A stretch of 64,000 nucleotides of DNA. Origin: Pleomorphomonas carboxyditropha. GTDB taxonomy: Bacteria > Pseudomonadota > Alphaproteobacteria > Rhizobiales > Pleomorphomonadaceae. The stretch's first letter is position 1. The number at the start of each line of letters is the position of its first letter. Both the position numbers and the translations under genes were made by a program. The stretch is from assembly GCF_002770725.1 (NCBI RefSeq), contig NZ_NQVN01000001.1, positions 186,001 to 250,000 on the forward strand. The letters are read 5' to 3'. Below, piece after piece: positions 31,660 to 42,236 of the stretch. A model generated the notes under the pieces. It was not told the DNA's origin and did no database searches. It saw only the letters and a list, made by a program, of their open reading frames with translations.

Positions 31660-31917
31660 ATGGATATTTCACGCGCCGAGCAGCGCATCCTGCACCTGCT
31701 CGCCCAGGGCGGACGCATCGACATCGTCCGCGACGAACGCGGCGACATCGAGGAGCTCGCCTGCTACAGCCGCGACGGCTGGCTCTACACCGATTTCAGC
31801 CTGCTCCTGTTCCGCAAGTTGAAGAACAAGCGGGCGATCGCCTCCAGGGGCGGCCAACCCTATCGCATCACGCCGCGCGGGCTGGAACTGGTACGCTCCC
31901 AGCCGGATAACAGATGA
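31660..31917 (+). CDS. YjhX family (UPF0386) protein, putative toxin
   Basis: The start chosen is the ATG at 31660. The 85-residue product matches YjhX over its length: MDISRAEQRILHLLAQGGRI, ACYSRDGWLYTDFSLLLF and RKLKNKRAIASRGGQPYRIT. E. coli YjhX is described as a toxin neutralised by the acetyltransferase YjhQ. No yjhQ-like gene is adjacent here. The fold is a small winged-helix-like module, so a regulatory role is also possible. A 12-bp stem-loop follows two bases after the stop. Confidence 0.85.
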   Translation: MDISRAEQRILHLLAQGGRIDIVRDERGDIEELACYSRDGWLYTDFSLLLFRKLKNKRAIASRGGQPYRITPRGLELVRSQPDNR

Positions 31918-31919
31918 AG

Positions 31920-31960
31920 CAAGTACCGGCGGTGGCGTCATCCGCCGTCGCCGGTACTTG
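31920..31960 (+). terminator. Stem-loop after the YjhX-like gene
   Basis: A 12-bp stem (31920-31931 CAAGTACCGGCG with 31949-31960 CGCCGGTACTTG), with further pairing inside the loop (GGCG/CGCC), begins two bases after the stop. No T-run follows. Confidence 0.6.
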
Positions 31961-32071
31961 ATCGATTACGGCTCGATTTTCACCCCGCGTGGGGAAACGG
32001 GGTTAGCGCTCGGCAGCGTCTTGCTTTAAGAACGTCTTACTCCTGAACACCTTTTGCCGGAACGCTCCTTC

Positions 32072-32728
32072 ATGACCGTCAAGATTGCTCCTTCCGTATT
32101 GTCGTCGGATTTCGCGCGCCTCGGCGAAGAACTGGCCGCCGTCGAGGCGGCCGGCGGCGACTGGATCCACATCGACATCATGGACGGCCACTTCGTGCCC
32201 AACATCACCTTCGGCCCGGCGGTGGTGAAGGCGATGCGGCCGCACAGCAGCCTGCCGTTCGACGTGCACCTGATGATCGAGCCGGCCGATCCGTTCATCG
32301 CCGCCTTCGCCGAGGCCGGCGCCGACGTGATCTCCGTCCACAAGGAAGGCGGGCCGCACGTCCACCGCTCGCTGCAGGTGATCCGTTCGCTCGGCAAGAA
32401 GGCCGGCGTGGTGCTCAACCCCGGTACCGACGTCGGTGGCCTCGAGTATATGCTCGACGAGATCGACCTGGTGCTGGTGATGACCGTCAACCCCGGCTTC
32501 GGCGGCCAGGCGTTCATTCCGGCCGTCGTCGAGAAGGTGAAGAAGGTGAAGGCGCTCACCGGCGACCGGCCCATCCACATCGAGATCGACGGCGGCGTTT
32601 CCACCGCCAACGCCGGCCTCCTGGCCCGCGCCGGCGCCGACGTGCTGGTGGCCGGCACGTCGGTGTTCAAGGGCGGCACCGAGGCCGATTACCGCCGCAA
32701 CATCCAAGCCCTGAGAGACAGTCTATGA
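32072..32728 (+). CDS. rpe: Ribulose-phosphate 3-epimerase
   Basis: The start is the ATG at 32072. The 218-residue TIM-barrel protein has IAPSVLSSDFARLGEELAAV, the metal-binding DWIHIDIMDGHFVPNITFGP, FDVHLMIEPADPF, MTVNPGFGGQAFIP and EIDGGVSTANAG. It interconverts ribulose-5-phosphate and xylulose-5-phosphate in the pentose phosphate and Calvin cycles. Its stop overlaps the gph start (ATGA), so they are co-translated. Confidence 0.96.
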   Translation: MTVKIAPSVLSSDFARLGEELAAVEAAGGDWIHIDIMDGHFVPNITFGPAVVKAMRPHSSLPFDVHLMIEPADPFIAAFAEAGADVISVHKEGGPHVHRSLQVIRSLGKKAGVVLNPGTDVGGLEYMLDEIDLVLVMTVNPGFGGQAFIPAVVEKVKKVKALTGDRPIHIEIDGGVSTANAGLLARAGADVLVAGTSVFKGGTEADYRRNIQALRDSL

Positions 32729-33387
32729 GCATTCGCGCCCTGATTTTCGACCTCGACGGCACGCTGGTCGACAGCCTGCCCGACCTCGCCGAGGCGGTGA
32801 ACGACCTGATGGCCGCCAACGGCCTTGCCCCGCATGCAACACGCGCCGTGGCGTCGATGGTCGGCAAGGGCGTGCCGGTGCTGGTGCAGAAGGCCTTCGC
32901 CGCCCATGGCGTGATCGTCGCCGGCGAGGTGCTCGACGCGCATGTGAAGACCTATCTCGGCTTCTACGAGCCGCGCGCCACCCGCCTGACGCGGCTGTTC
33001 CCGCACGCCGCCGACATGGTGAAGGAACTGGCGAAGAGCTATCGGCTGGCCGTCTGCACCAACAAGCCGGCGGCGGTGTCGCGCGAGATCGTCGACAGCC
33101 TGGGCATCGGCGCGGAGATCGCCGTGGTGGTCGGCGGCGACAGCGGCGTCACCCCCAAGCCGGCGCCCGACATGCTGTGGCTGGTGGCCGAGCGGCTCGG
33201 CCTTCCGAAGGAAGACGTGCTGATGGTCGGCGACAGCGCCAACGACGTCGCCTCGGCCAAGGCGGCCGGCATCAAGGTGGCGGTGGTGCGCTACGGCTAC
33301 ACCGACATTCCCGCCGACGAGCTCAAGGCGGATTTCGTGATGGACGATTTCCGGGGTCTTCCGGCAGTATTGGAGAAGCTTCAGTAG
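32725..33387 (+). CDS. gph: Phosphoglycolate phosphatase
   Basis: The 220-residue HAD protein begins MSIRALIFDLDGTLVDSLPD with the nucleophile Asp. It has a four-helix cap, motif II LAVCTNKPAAVSREIV, the Lys of VTPKPAPDMLW and motif IV VLMVGDSANDVASAKAAG. It removes phosphate from 2-phosphoglycolate produced by DNA repair or by Rubisco oxygenation. Pairing with rpe is common (rpe-gph). A short repeat element and a CbbY-like gene follow. Confidence 0.92.
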   Translation: MSIRALIFDLDGTLVDSLPDLAEAVNDLMAANGLAPHATRAVASMVGKGVPVLVQKAFAAHGVIVAGEVLDAHVKTYLGFYEPRATRLTRLFPHAADMVKELAKSYRLAVCTNKPAAVSREIVDSLGIGAEIAVVVGGDSGVTPKPAPDMLWLVAERLGLPKEDVLMVGDSANDVASAKAAGIKVAVVRYGYTDIPADELKADFVMDDFRGLPAVLEKLQ

Positions 33388-33438
33388 AGCATTTTCGAGC
33401 GAAGTGGACACCGATTCCCGCTTTTCCAAAGGATGCTC
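33387..33438. repeat. Hyphomicrobiales-type intergenic repeat
   Basis: The sequence GAGCATTTTCGAGCGAAGTG and the following ACACCGATTCCCG, with GAGCAT/ATGCTC ends (33387-33392 and 33433-33438), resembles a short intergenic motif that recurs across Rhizobiales genomes. It lies between gph and the CbbY-like gene. Recognised from memory of rhizobial sequences; not checked by search. Confidence 0.5.
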
Positions 33439-33454
33439 AGGCCGAGAGGGCGTG

Positions 33455-34261
33455 ATGGCACCGATCAAGGCGCTGATCTTCGATGTCGACGGCACGCTGG
33501 CGGAAACCGAGGAGGTCCATCGCCTCGCCTTCAATCGCGCCTTCGCGGAAGCCGGCCTGTCCTGGGTGTGGGAGCCCGACTTCTACGGCGAACTGCTGGC
33601 CGTGCATGGCGGCCGGGCGCGCCTCGTCCATTTCATCGAGCATTACGCACCACCGATGGCCGAAATCGGCCGGCAGAAGGTCGACGAGCTGCACGCCGCC
33701 AAGACGCGGCTGTTCGCCAAGCTGGTCGACCGGCGGCTGGCCCGGCCGCGGCCCGGCATCGAGCGGCTGATCGACGACGCCCGCTCGCAGGGGCTCGCCG
33801 TGGTGCTGGCCACCACATCGAGCATCGAGAACGCCGAGGCGCTGATCCTGGCCAATTTCGGGCTCGACGGCCTCGAAAAGATCACCGCCATCGTCGGCGG
33901 CGCCGGCGCGGTGCGGCCGAAGCCGGCGCCCGACGTCTACCAGCAGGCGCTGGCCCGGCTCGATCTGACGCCGCGCGCGGCGATCGTCTTCGAAGACAAC
34001 GGCCCCGGTCTGGCGGCGGCCACGGCGGCCGGCATCCGCACCATCGTCACGCCGAGCCGCTATGCCGGCGGCGACGACTTCAGCACCGCCTTTGCCGTGC
34101 TGTCGCATCTCGGCGATACCTTCGAGCCCTACCAGCACATCGCCGGCGTCGGCGATGAGGGCGGCACCGACATGGTGACGGTGGCCGCCTTGCAGCGCTG
34201 GGTGTCCGACGACGACGACATGCTCGGTCTGCTGACCATCGGCGGCAAGCCGGTGTATTGA
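33455..34261 (+). CDS. CbbY-like HAD phosphatase
   Basis: The start at 33455 follows GAGAGGG. The 268-residue product begins APIKALIFDVDGTLAETEEV followed by HRLAFNRAF, has a cap with FYGELLAVHGGRARL, motif II VVLATTSSIENAEAL, RPKPAPDVYQQAL and motif IV AIVFEDNGPGLAAATAAG. This is the CbbY subgroup, which in phototrophs degrades xylulose-1,5-bisphosphate, an inhibitor of Rubisco. Position after rpe and gph fits a Calvin-cycle related set, although Rubisco itself is not seen. Confidence 0.85.
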   Translation: MAPIKALIFDVDGTLAETEEVHRLAFNRAFAEAGLSWVWEPDFYGELLAVHGGRARLVHFIEHYAPPMAEIGRQKVDELHAAKTRLFAKLVDRRLARPRPGIERLIDDARSQGLAVVLATTSSIENAEALILANFGLDGLEKITAIVGGAGAVRPKPAPDVYQQALARLDLTPRAAIVFEDNGPGLAAATAAGIRTIVTPSRYAGGDDFSTAFAVLSHLGDTFEPYQHIAGVGDEGGTDMVTVAALQRWVSDDDDMLGLLTIGGKPVY

Positions 34262-34295
34262 CCGAGCGGCCTATATTTGCCTGTTGCTCTTTTCG

Positions 34296-34402
34296 GCCCG
34301 AGGTCCTGCGCCTTCGCGCAGGATGACAGATTTATATATAGGAAACATATGGATAGCCTACCTATAGGTTGTCATCCTACGCGAAGGCGTAGGACCTCGG
34401 GC
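34296..34402. repeat. 107-bp paired REP element (copy A)
   Basis: Two 33-bp arms (34296-34328 and 34370-34402) are inverted copies with two mismatches. Each arm is itself palindromic (CCTGCGCCTTCGCGCAGG), and they flank a 41-bp AT-rich centre containing TATATAGGAAACATAT. Copy B at 50443-50549 has the same length and an identical right arm. The layout is that of bacterial interspersed mosaic elements: two REP units in opposite orientation. Confidence 0.9.
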
Positions 34403-34449
34403 AGGATAGAGCAAGGGGCCGATATAGGTCGCCTGCACGATACGGCCGG

Positions 34450-34923
34450 CTACAGCCCAACGGGGAAGCCCTTGAACGGCTTGATCTCCTTCAGCACGAA
34501 GGTGGTCTGCATCTCCTTGATGCGCGGCAGCCGGCGGATCACCGTCATGGCGAAATCGGCGTAGGTGTCGAGGTCGGGCGACACCACCTGCAACAGGAAG
34601 TCGGCGTCGCCGGCGATCGAATAGCAGGCGATCACCTCGCGCAGGCGGGCGACGCTCCTGGAGAATTCCTCGGCTTCCGCCTCGCTGTGGCTGTCGATCT
34701 TGACGCGGACGAAGGCGAGTACGCCGAGGCCGATCTTCTGCCGGTCGAGCGCGGCGCGGTAGCCGCCGATGACGCCGCTGTCCTCGAGCTGCCGCACCCG
34801 CCGCCAGCAGGGCGATGTCGACAGGCCGGCCTCAGCGGCGAGCGCCTGGTTGGTCAGGCGACCGTCGGCCTGCAACGCGTCGAGAATCCTGATGTCGACC
34901 GGTTCGAGCGATGAATTCGGCAT
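34450..34923 (-). CDS. Lrp/AsnC family transcriptional regulator
   Basis: The 157-residue product has the AsnC HTH (LEPVDIRILDALQADGRLTN then QALAAEAGLSTSPCWRRVRQ) and the C-terminal RAM domain (GLGVLAFVRVKIDSHSEAEA, VIACYSIAGDADFLLQVVSP). SPCWRR is typical of Lrp-type regulators. It is divergent from a DUF2000 gene, and the 129-bp gap contains the palindrome GGTAGATTCTACC, a plausible binding site. Effectors are usually amino acids. Confidence 0.92.
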   Translation of the reverse strand: MPNSSLEPVDIRILDALQADGRLTNQALAAEAGLSTSPCWRRVRQLEDSGVIGGYRAALDRQKIGLGVLAFVRVKIDSHSEAEAEEFSRSVARLREVIACYSIAGDADFLLQVVSPDLDTYADFAMTVIRRLPRIKEMQTTFVLKEIKPFKGFPVGL

Positions 34924-34949
34924 GCCGTACCTGTTGTCAGCTTGAAATC

Positions 34950-34962
34950 GGTAGATTCTACC
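34950..34962. promoter_or_regulatory. Candidate Lrp-type operator
   Basis: GGTAGATTCTACC is a 13-bp palindrome (6-bp arms, one centre base) 27 bases before the Lrp-family start and 90 bases before the divergent DUF2000 start. Lrp-family proteins commonly bind such sites in their own promoters; this one is proposed from position only. Confidence 0.45.
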
Positions 34963-35052
34963 ACATTCGGCGAATCCGATGCAAACTCCGGCAGAAATTG
35001 TCGTGACGGGCGGGATATCCTGCCGGCGTTCAACCATCGTTCCGGAGTGATC

Positions 35053-35469
35053 ATGCCGCCCGACAGCCGCCTCGCCATCGTCGTCAATCCCGAGCTGCCG
35101 CCCGGTCTTCTCGCCAACACGGTCGGCGCCATCGGCATCGGTCTCGGCGCCCGCCTGGCGTGGCTCGGCAACCGGCCGCTGACCGACGCCGACGGCCGGA
35201 CCATCGACGACAGCTCCATCCTGCCGGTCCCCATCCTGGCGGCGGCGCCCGAGGCCATCGGCGCACTGATGCTGAAGGCGATGCCGCGCGGCGACGACGG
35301 CGCGCTGGTGGTGTTTCCCGCCTTCTCGCGGTCGCTGCACGACTATCGGGAGTACGAGGCGCTACTGCCGGAAAAGCACCTTGCCGACGAGACGATCGAT
35401 GGTCTCGGCCTGTGCGGCCCGGCCAAGTGGGTCAAGTCGCTGACCGGCTCGCTGCGGCTGTTGCGCTGA
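35053..35469 (+). CDS. DUF2000 family protein
   Basis: The start at 35053 follows GGAG. The 138-residue product has the DUF2000 pattern: LAIVVNPELPPGLLANTVGA, IGIGLGARLAWLGNRPLTDA, LPVPILAAAPEAIGALMLKA and CGPAKWVKSLTGSLRLL. The family resembles peptidyl-tRNA hydrolase II in fold and often sits next to AsnC/Lrp regulators. Its activity is unknown. Divergence from the Lrp-type gene suggests regulation by it. Confidence 0.85.
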   Translation: MPPDSRLAIVVNPELPPGLLANTVGAIGIGLGARLAWLGNRPLTDADGRTIDDSSILPVPILAAAPEAIGALMLKAMPRGDDGALVVFPAFSRSLHDYREYEALLPEKHLADETIDGLGLCGPAKWVKSLTGSLRLLR

Positions 35470-35472
35470 TCG

Positions 35473-36027
35473 TCAGCGGAACGGCCGGCTCAGGAAGGGC
35501 GATCCCCTGAGGCCGAAGCGCCAGAGGCGGTCGGCGGCCCTGGTGATGCCGATGCGCGGGCCGGTGACGATGTCGGGCGCGCCGTCGCGCGGGATCAGGC
35601 GGAAGGGCGGCGCGTCGAGCGACAGGCCGTCGTGGGCGATGGTTATGCCGAGCGCCTCGGTCAGCCGGCCGGGGCCGGAGGCGAGGAGGCGCGGCTCGGC
35701 CATGCCCCGCCGTTCCGCCATCGTCGTCAGGCCGACGGTCGGCTCGATCGCCCGCACCAGCACGGCGGCGCCGTGGCCGGCCGGACCGGTGACGATGTTG
35801 AAGCACCAGTGGACGCCGTAGGAGCGGTAGACGTAGGCGGTGAGCGGCGGGCCGAACATCGCCCGGTTGCGGGGGCGCTCGCCGGCGAAGGAGTGCGAGG
35901 CGGGGTCGTCGGCCTCGTAGGCCTCGGTCTCGACGATGACGCCGCCGACGCCATCGACCGTCAGCGTGGCGCCGATCAGGAGCGGCGCCAGTTCGGCGGC
36001 GGGGACGGCGGAAAGGGCGGCGATCAT
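35473..36027 (-). CDS. mpg: DNA-3-methyladenine glycosylase (AAG/MPG family)
   Basis: The 184-residue product has the AAG signatures [20 protein letters not shown] and [20 protein letters not shown], then [10 protein letters not shown] and AVLVRAIEP, with the catalytic Glu in ETEAY. It removes alkylated purines from DNA, starting base-excision repair. Its start overlaps the stop of the LysR gene upstream by four bases, so it is expressed with that regulator. It ends three bases from the convergent DUF2000 stop. Confidence 0.92.
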   Translation of the reverse strand: MIAALSAVPAAELAPLLIGATLTVDGVGGVIVETEAYEADDPASHSFAGERPRNRAMFGPPLTAYVYRSYGVHWCFNIVTGPAGHGAAVLVRAIEPTVGLTTMAERRGMAEPRLLASGPGRLTEALGITIAHDGLSLDAPPFRLIPRDGAPDIVTGPRIGITRAADRLWRFGLRGSPFLSRPFR

Positions 36028-36917
36028 CGTGTCTCCCGGGAATTGATGCGGCGGGCGAGGCCGTCGGCGAGGCGGTCGGCGACGAAGCGGACGCGGCGGT
36101 TCGGCCGGAGGTCCTCGTGATAGGCGAGCCAGAGCGGCAGCGCAAAGCCGATGTCTTCGACCGGAAGGCGGACGACGCGCGGCTCGGCCTCGGCGATCGG
36201 CACCTGCACGAAGCCGATGCCGGCACCGGCGATCACCATCTGCCAGCCGACGACGTGATCGTCGCAGCGGATGGGAAACCATTCGCGCGGTACCGGCATG
36301 CCGAAGCGGGCAAAGCCCTGCAACAACTCGTCGGCCCGGTCGAGGCCGATGATGTCGTGATCGAGCAGGTCGGCCAGCGTGGCCGGCGTGCCGCGCCGGG
36401 CGAGGTAGGCGGGCGCGGCATAGACGGCGAGCGGGATGTCGCCGATGCGGCGGCGGACCAGTTGGGCCTGCCGCGGCTCGTACATGCGCAGCGCGATGTC
36501 GGCGTCGCGGCGCAGCAGGTTCTGCGTCTCGTCGCTGGCGACGATCTCGATGTCGACGGCCGGCTCCTCGACATGCAGCGCCGCGACGATGTCCGGCAGC
36601 AGGTAGGTCGCCACCATGCGGCTCGCCGTGACGCGCACCGTGCCGGCGAGGCTGTCGCCGGCGCCGCTCGCCTTGCGCTCCAGCGCCATGGCCGCCTCGC
36701 CCATGCGGCGGGCGTCCTCGACGAGGTCGAGGGCGGCCGGCGTCGGCTCGAGGCCGCGCGGCTGGCGGCGGAACAGCGGGGCGCCGAGCGTCTCCTCGAG
36801 CTCGCGGATGTGCCGGCCGACGGTGGGCTGGACGAGGCCGAGCCGCTCGGCGGCGGCCGACAGCGAGCCGGTGTCGATCACGGCGAGGAAGGAGCGGAGA
36901 AGAGTCCAGTCGAGCAT
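36024..36917 (-). CDS. LysR family transcriptional regulator
   Basis: The 297-residue product has the LysR HTH ([20 protein letters not shown], then [20 protein letters not shown]) and a LysR substrate domain ([40 protein letters not shown]). It overlaps the glycosylase gene downstream. It is divergent from the NAD-dependent epimerase-like gene at 37216, with a palindromic repeat in the gap, and may regulate that gene. Confidence 0.9.
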   Translation of the reverse strand: MLDWTLLRSFLAVIDTGSLSAAAERLGLVQPTVGRHIRELEETLGAPLFRRQPRGLEPTPAALDLVEDARRMGEAAMALERKASGAGDSLAGTVRVTASRMVATYLLPDIVAALHVEEPAVDIEIVASDETQNLLRRDADIALRMYEPRQAQLVRRRIGDIPLAVYAAPAYLARRGTPATLADLLDHDIIGLDRADELLQGFARFGMPVPREWFPIRCDDHVVGWQMVIAGAGIGFVQVPIAEAEPRVVRLPVEDIGFALPLWLAYHEDLRPNRRVRFVADRLADGLARRINSRETR

Positions 36918-37013
36918 TTATCCATGCAGAAATGAATATCGTGTCGGTCAATATAGTGAATTGATATGCGAAATGAAACTATCCATTTTGTCGGGCCAGA
37001 GGTTGCCGTCGCC

Positions 37014-37161
37014 ACCCCTCTCCCTGTTCCCTCCCCCACAAGGGGGGAGGGGACGGCAGGATCGGCCGACCCATTTTCGGGGCAAGTCGAGCCTTCCAGA
37101 AGGGGGTAGATTCAAGCTGCGTCCCCTCCCCCCTTGTGGGGGAGGGAACAGGGAGAGGGGT
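37014..37161. repeat. 148-bp palindromic element, 42-bp perfect arms
   Basis: The arms 37014-37055 and 37120-37161 are perfect inverted copies (ACCCCTCTCCCTGTTCCC and on) around a 64-bp centre. The element shares its core with the one at 16235-16373 (CCACAAGGGGGGAG) but differs elsewhere, so the two are diverged members of one family. It lies between divergent genes, where it may affect promoters. Confidence 0.9.
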
Positions 37162-37215
37162 GATAGGCGGCTGGATATCAAGTATTTGTAATAACTTATT
37201 TTTCAGGAGTTCATC

Positions 37216-38145
37216 ATGACCGGTCATGTCCTCGTCCTCGGCGCTCTCGGTGGCGTCGGCCAGGCGGTTGCCGAGGAATTCCATCGCCGGGGCTGGCAGG
37301 TGTCCGGCCTGGTGCGCAAGGGGCGGGCCGGCGAGCTGCCGGACTGGGTTTGGCCGGTGGAGGCCGATCTCCAAGACGCCGAAGCGGTCGCCAAGGCGGC
37401 CAGCTCGCCTGTTGACGTGGTGTTCGACGGCCTCAACGCGCCCTATCACCGCTGGGCCGAGCTGGCGAGGCCGCTTTACGCCGCCGCGCTGGCCATCGCC
37501 GAGCGGCTCGGGGCGCTGCATCTGTTCCCCGGCAGCGTCTACGGCTTCGGCGAGGGCATGCCGGACCGGCTGACGCCGGATATTTCCTTTGCTCCGACCT
37601 CGGAGAAGGGCCGCATCCGCGTCGACATTGAGCGCAGCTTTGCCGAGGCGGCGCGCGACGGTCGGGTTCGCACCGTTATCCTGAGGGCCGGCGACTTCTT
37701 CGGCCCGACCATTTCCGGCCAGAGCTGGCTTTCCGCCTTCATCGCCACCAGGGCGAGGCAGGGCGTCATCCGGTCGCCGGGGCCGACGGATGTGCCGCAT
37801 GCCTGGGCCTACCTGCCCGATCTCGCCCGCGCCTTCGTGGAGCTGGCCGGGCAGCGCGATCGCCTCGGCGCCTTCGAGGTGTTCCATTTCGAGGGGCATA
37901 CCGCCTCGATCGCCGATATCGCCGCGGCGGCCGGCGTCGCCTACCGGCGGCCGATGCGGGTGCGGCGGGTGCCCGGCTTGGTCTTCACGCTGATCGGCCT
38001 CATCGATCCGGTGGTCCGCGCTTCGCGCGAAATGGCCTATCTCTGGCGGGTGCCGCACCGGCTCATCGACCGCCGCCTCGAAACGGTGACGGGGCCGCTC
38101 GTGGCGACCCCGCTGGAAAAAGCATTGGCGTCGATCCGGGTCTGA
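37216..38145 (+). CDS. NAD(P)-dependent epimerase/dehydratase-like protein
   Basis: The 309-residue product begins with the extended-SDR nucleotide motif GHVLVLGALGGVGQAVAEEF (GxxGxxG). It continues with DVVFDGLNAPYHRWAELARP, HLFPGSVYGFGEGMPD containing the Tyr of the active-site region, and VILRAGDFFGPTISGQSWLS. It resembles proteins annotated as nucleoside-diphosphate-sugar epimerases, but its reaction is not known. AGGAG precedes the ATG. The divergent LysR may control it. Confidence 0.8.
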   Translation: MTGHVLVLGALGGVGQAVAEEFHRRGWQVSGLVRKGRAGELPDWVWPVEADLQDAEAVAKAASSPVDVVFDGLNAPYHRWAELARPLYAAALAIAERLGALHLFPGSVYGFGEGMPDRLTPDISFAPTSEKGRIRVDIERSFAEAARDGRVRTVILRAGDFFGPTISGQSWLSAFIATRARQGVIRSPGPTDVPHAWAYLPDLARAFVELAGQRDRLGAFEVFHFEGHTASIADIAAAAGVAYRRPMRVRRVPGLVFTLIGLIDPVVRASREMAYLWRVPHRLIDRRLETVTGPLVATPLEKALASIRV

Positions 38146-38146
38146 C

Positions 38147-38172
38147 CTCACCGGCGACTTCCAGCCGGTGAG
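38147..38172. terminator. Stem-loop between convergent genes
   Basis: The 9-bp stem CTCACCGGC (38147-38155) with GCCGGTGAG (38164-38172) and an 8-base loop sits in the 30-bp gap between the two convergent stops. It can end transcription from both sides; no T-run is visible. Confidence 0.55.
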
Positions 38173-38175
38173 ACC

Positions 38176-39201
38176 TTACGCCATCTCGACGACGATCTTG
38201 CCGAACGGCCCTCGATCGAGGTGGTCGAGGGCCGCCGAGAAATCCGCGAGCGGGTATTTCCGATCGATCGCCGGCTTGAGGCCGATGCGATCCACCGCCG
38301 CGACGAGATCTTCCAGCGCCCGGCGATGGCCGACGCCGATCCCCCGCAGCGTGACGTTCTTCAGCATCAGCGGGCCGGCGGGGGCCGCGACGTCGAAGCC
38401 TTCCAGCACGCCGATCTGGTAGATGCGGCCACCGATCGCCGCCGCCCGCACGGCCTTTTCGAGATGGGCGCCGCCGACCAGCTCGAGGATATGGTCGGCC
38501 CCATCGTCGGCGGTCAGGCGATAGACGGCTTCCACCCAGTCTTCCGACGACCGATCGATGCCGTGATCGGCGCCGAGCGCCTTCGCGCGTGCCAGCTTCT
38601 CCGCGCTGCCGGAGACGACGATCACGGCCGCGCCATGCGCCTTGGCGATCTGCAGGCCGAACAGGGCGACGCCGCCGGTCCCCTCGATCAGCACGGTCTC
38701 TCCGGCATGGACTTGACCCTTTTCAACCAGTGCGAACCAGGCGGTCAATCCGGCGCAGGGCAGGGTGCTGGCCTCGCCATCGTCGAGCGAGGATGGCGCG
38801 CGTACGAACCAGTCCTCGGGGAAGGCGACATATTCCGCGAGCACGCCGGCATAGGTGCCCCCGAGCGTCCGGTAAGGCGGTAGGCGGCCGCTGCCGAGCG
38901 GCGTGCCATCGATCCAGCCCGGCGCGAAAGTCGAGATGACGCGATCGCCGACGGCAAAGCGCGTCACCCCGTCGCCGACCGCCTGCACCGTTCCGGCGAG
39001 ATCGGAGCCGGGCGTAAAGGGAAAGACGAGCGGCAGGCCCATGCCGCCTTCGATCACCAGCTTGTCGCGGTAGTTGAGCGACACCGCCGCCACCTTCACC
39101 AGCAGCTCGCCGGGCCTGGGCTCGGGGATAGGTGCATCCGTCAGTGCCAGCCTGTCGCGGCCGATCCCGTCCATCTGCCAACGCTTCATGCTTGCCGCCA
39201 T
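38176..39201 (-). CDS. Zinc-independent MDR family NAD(P)-dependent oxidoreductase
   Basis: The 341-residue product has the quinone-oxidoreductase-like layout: VAAVSLNYRDKLVIEGGMGL, FPFTPGSDLAGTVQAVGDGV, CAGLTAWFALVEKGQVHAGE and the nucleotide motif VLIEGTGGVALFGLQIAKAH. Typical zinc ligands of alcohol dehydrogenases are not arranged as in zinc enzymes. It is divergent from a LysR gene (103-bp gap) that is the likely regulator. The substrate is unknown. Confidence 0.85.
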   Translation of the reverse strand: MAASMKRWQMDGIGRDRLALTDAPIPEPRPGELLVKVAAVSLNYRDKLVIEGGMGLPLVFPFTPGSDLAGTVQAVGDGVTRFAVGDRVISTFAPGWIDGTPLGSGRLPPYRTLGGTYAGVLAEYVAFPEDWFVRAPSSLDDGEASTLPCAGLTAWFALVEKGQVHAGETVLIEGTGGVALFGLQIAKAHGAAVIVVSGSAEKLARAKALGADHGIDRSSEDWVEAVYRLTADDGADHILELVGGAHLEKAVRAAAIGGRIYQIGVLEGFDVAAPAGPLMLKNVTLRGIGVGHRRALEDLVAAVDRIGLKPAIDRKYPLADFSAALDHLDRGPFGKIVVEMA

Positions 39202-39304
39202 CGTTCGCTCCTTGTCGTGAATCTACGGGGCGCAGCATATCGTTGAGCATCGGGAGCCAGTGATGACATATATTCCAGGCATCGGTTCCTGGTGGATGAC
39301 AATC

Positions 39305-40210
39305 ATGAGCGAAATGCTGAACGGCGTGGACGTCTTCGTGGCGGCGGTGGAAACGGGAAGCTTCGCCGCGGCGGCCGAGCGGCTGCATGTGACCCGCTCG
39401 GCGGTGGCCAAGACGATCGCGCGGATGGAAGCGCGGCTCGATGTCCGCCTGCTTCATCGCACGACGCGCAGTCTGGCGCTCACCGAGGACGGGCAGGGCT
39501 ATTACGAGCACTGCCTGCGTGCCCTGGAAGAGCTGCGCGCCGGCGAGACGGCCCTGGATTCGGGCCGGCGCGAGGCGGCGGGGCGGCTGCGCGTGTCCGT
39601 GCCGACGCTGTTCGGGAGGCGCTGCGTGGCGCCGGTGCTGGCGCGGCTGGCGGCGCGGCATCCCCGGCTCGAACTCGATCTATCCTTCAGCGATCGCCAG
39701 GTGGACCTGATCGAAGACGGTTTCGATCTGGCGATCCGCAACGGCGAGATCGGCGACGGCACTGGCCTCATGACCCGGACGGTAAGCCTGCAACGCATGT
39801 CGGTTTGCGCCTCGCCGGCCTATCTCGACCGCAACGGGCGGCCGGAAAGCCTCGACGATCTCAGCGCCCATCAGGCGATCACCTACGGCCGCGCCGACCG
39901 CATCAGGACCTGGCAATTTCCGACCGGTGACGGCGGCCTGCGCGAGGCGACGCCGCCCAGCCGAATGCGGTTCGACGACCTCGAGGCGCTCGCCGATGCG
40001 GCGGAAGCCGGCTATGGGCTCGCCTGGCTGCCGTGCTGGCTGATCCGCGACAGGGTGAGGCTCGGCGCCCTCGTTCCCCTGCTCGACAATACGCCTCGCC
40101 TCGTGTTCAGGACGCACGCCCTCTGGCCGGAGACGCCGCACCTGCCGCTGCGCGTCCGGTTCGCCATCGATGCGCTGGCGACCGCGCTTCCGGGAAGCGC
40201 CGAGCTGTGA
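39305..40210 (+). CDS. LysR family transcriptional regulator
   Basis: The start at 39305 places the HTH (LNGVDVFVAAVETGSFAAAA then ERLHVTRSAVAKTIARMEAR) at the N-terminus as usual; the frame is open to 39260. The effector domain has GRLRVSVPTLFGRRCVAPVL, DLAIRNGEIGDGTGLMTRTV and PSRMRFDDLEALADAAEAGY. It is divergent from the MDR oxidoreductase gene and probably regulates it. The ribosome site is weak for either start. Confidence 0.88.
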   Translation: MSEMLNGVDVFVAAVETGSFAAAAERLHVTRSAVAKTIARMEARLDVRLLHRTTRSLALTEDGQGYYEHCLRALEELRAGETALDSGRREAAGRLRVSVPTLFGRRCVAPVLARLAARHPRLELDLSFSDRQVDLIEDGFDLAIRNGEIGDGTGLMTRTVSLQRMSVCASPAYLDRNGRPESLDDLSAHQAITYGRADRIRTWQFPTGDGGLREATPPSRMRFDDLEALADAAEAGYGLAWLPCWLIRDRVRLGALVPLLDNTPRLVFRTHALWPETPHLPLRVRFAIDALATALPGSAEL

Positions 40211-40230
40211 ATACGGCAAGGCGCCTGGAC

Positions 40231-42235
<2,005 letters not shown>

Positions 42236-42236
<1 letters not shown>

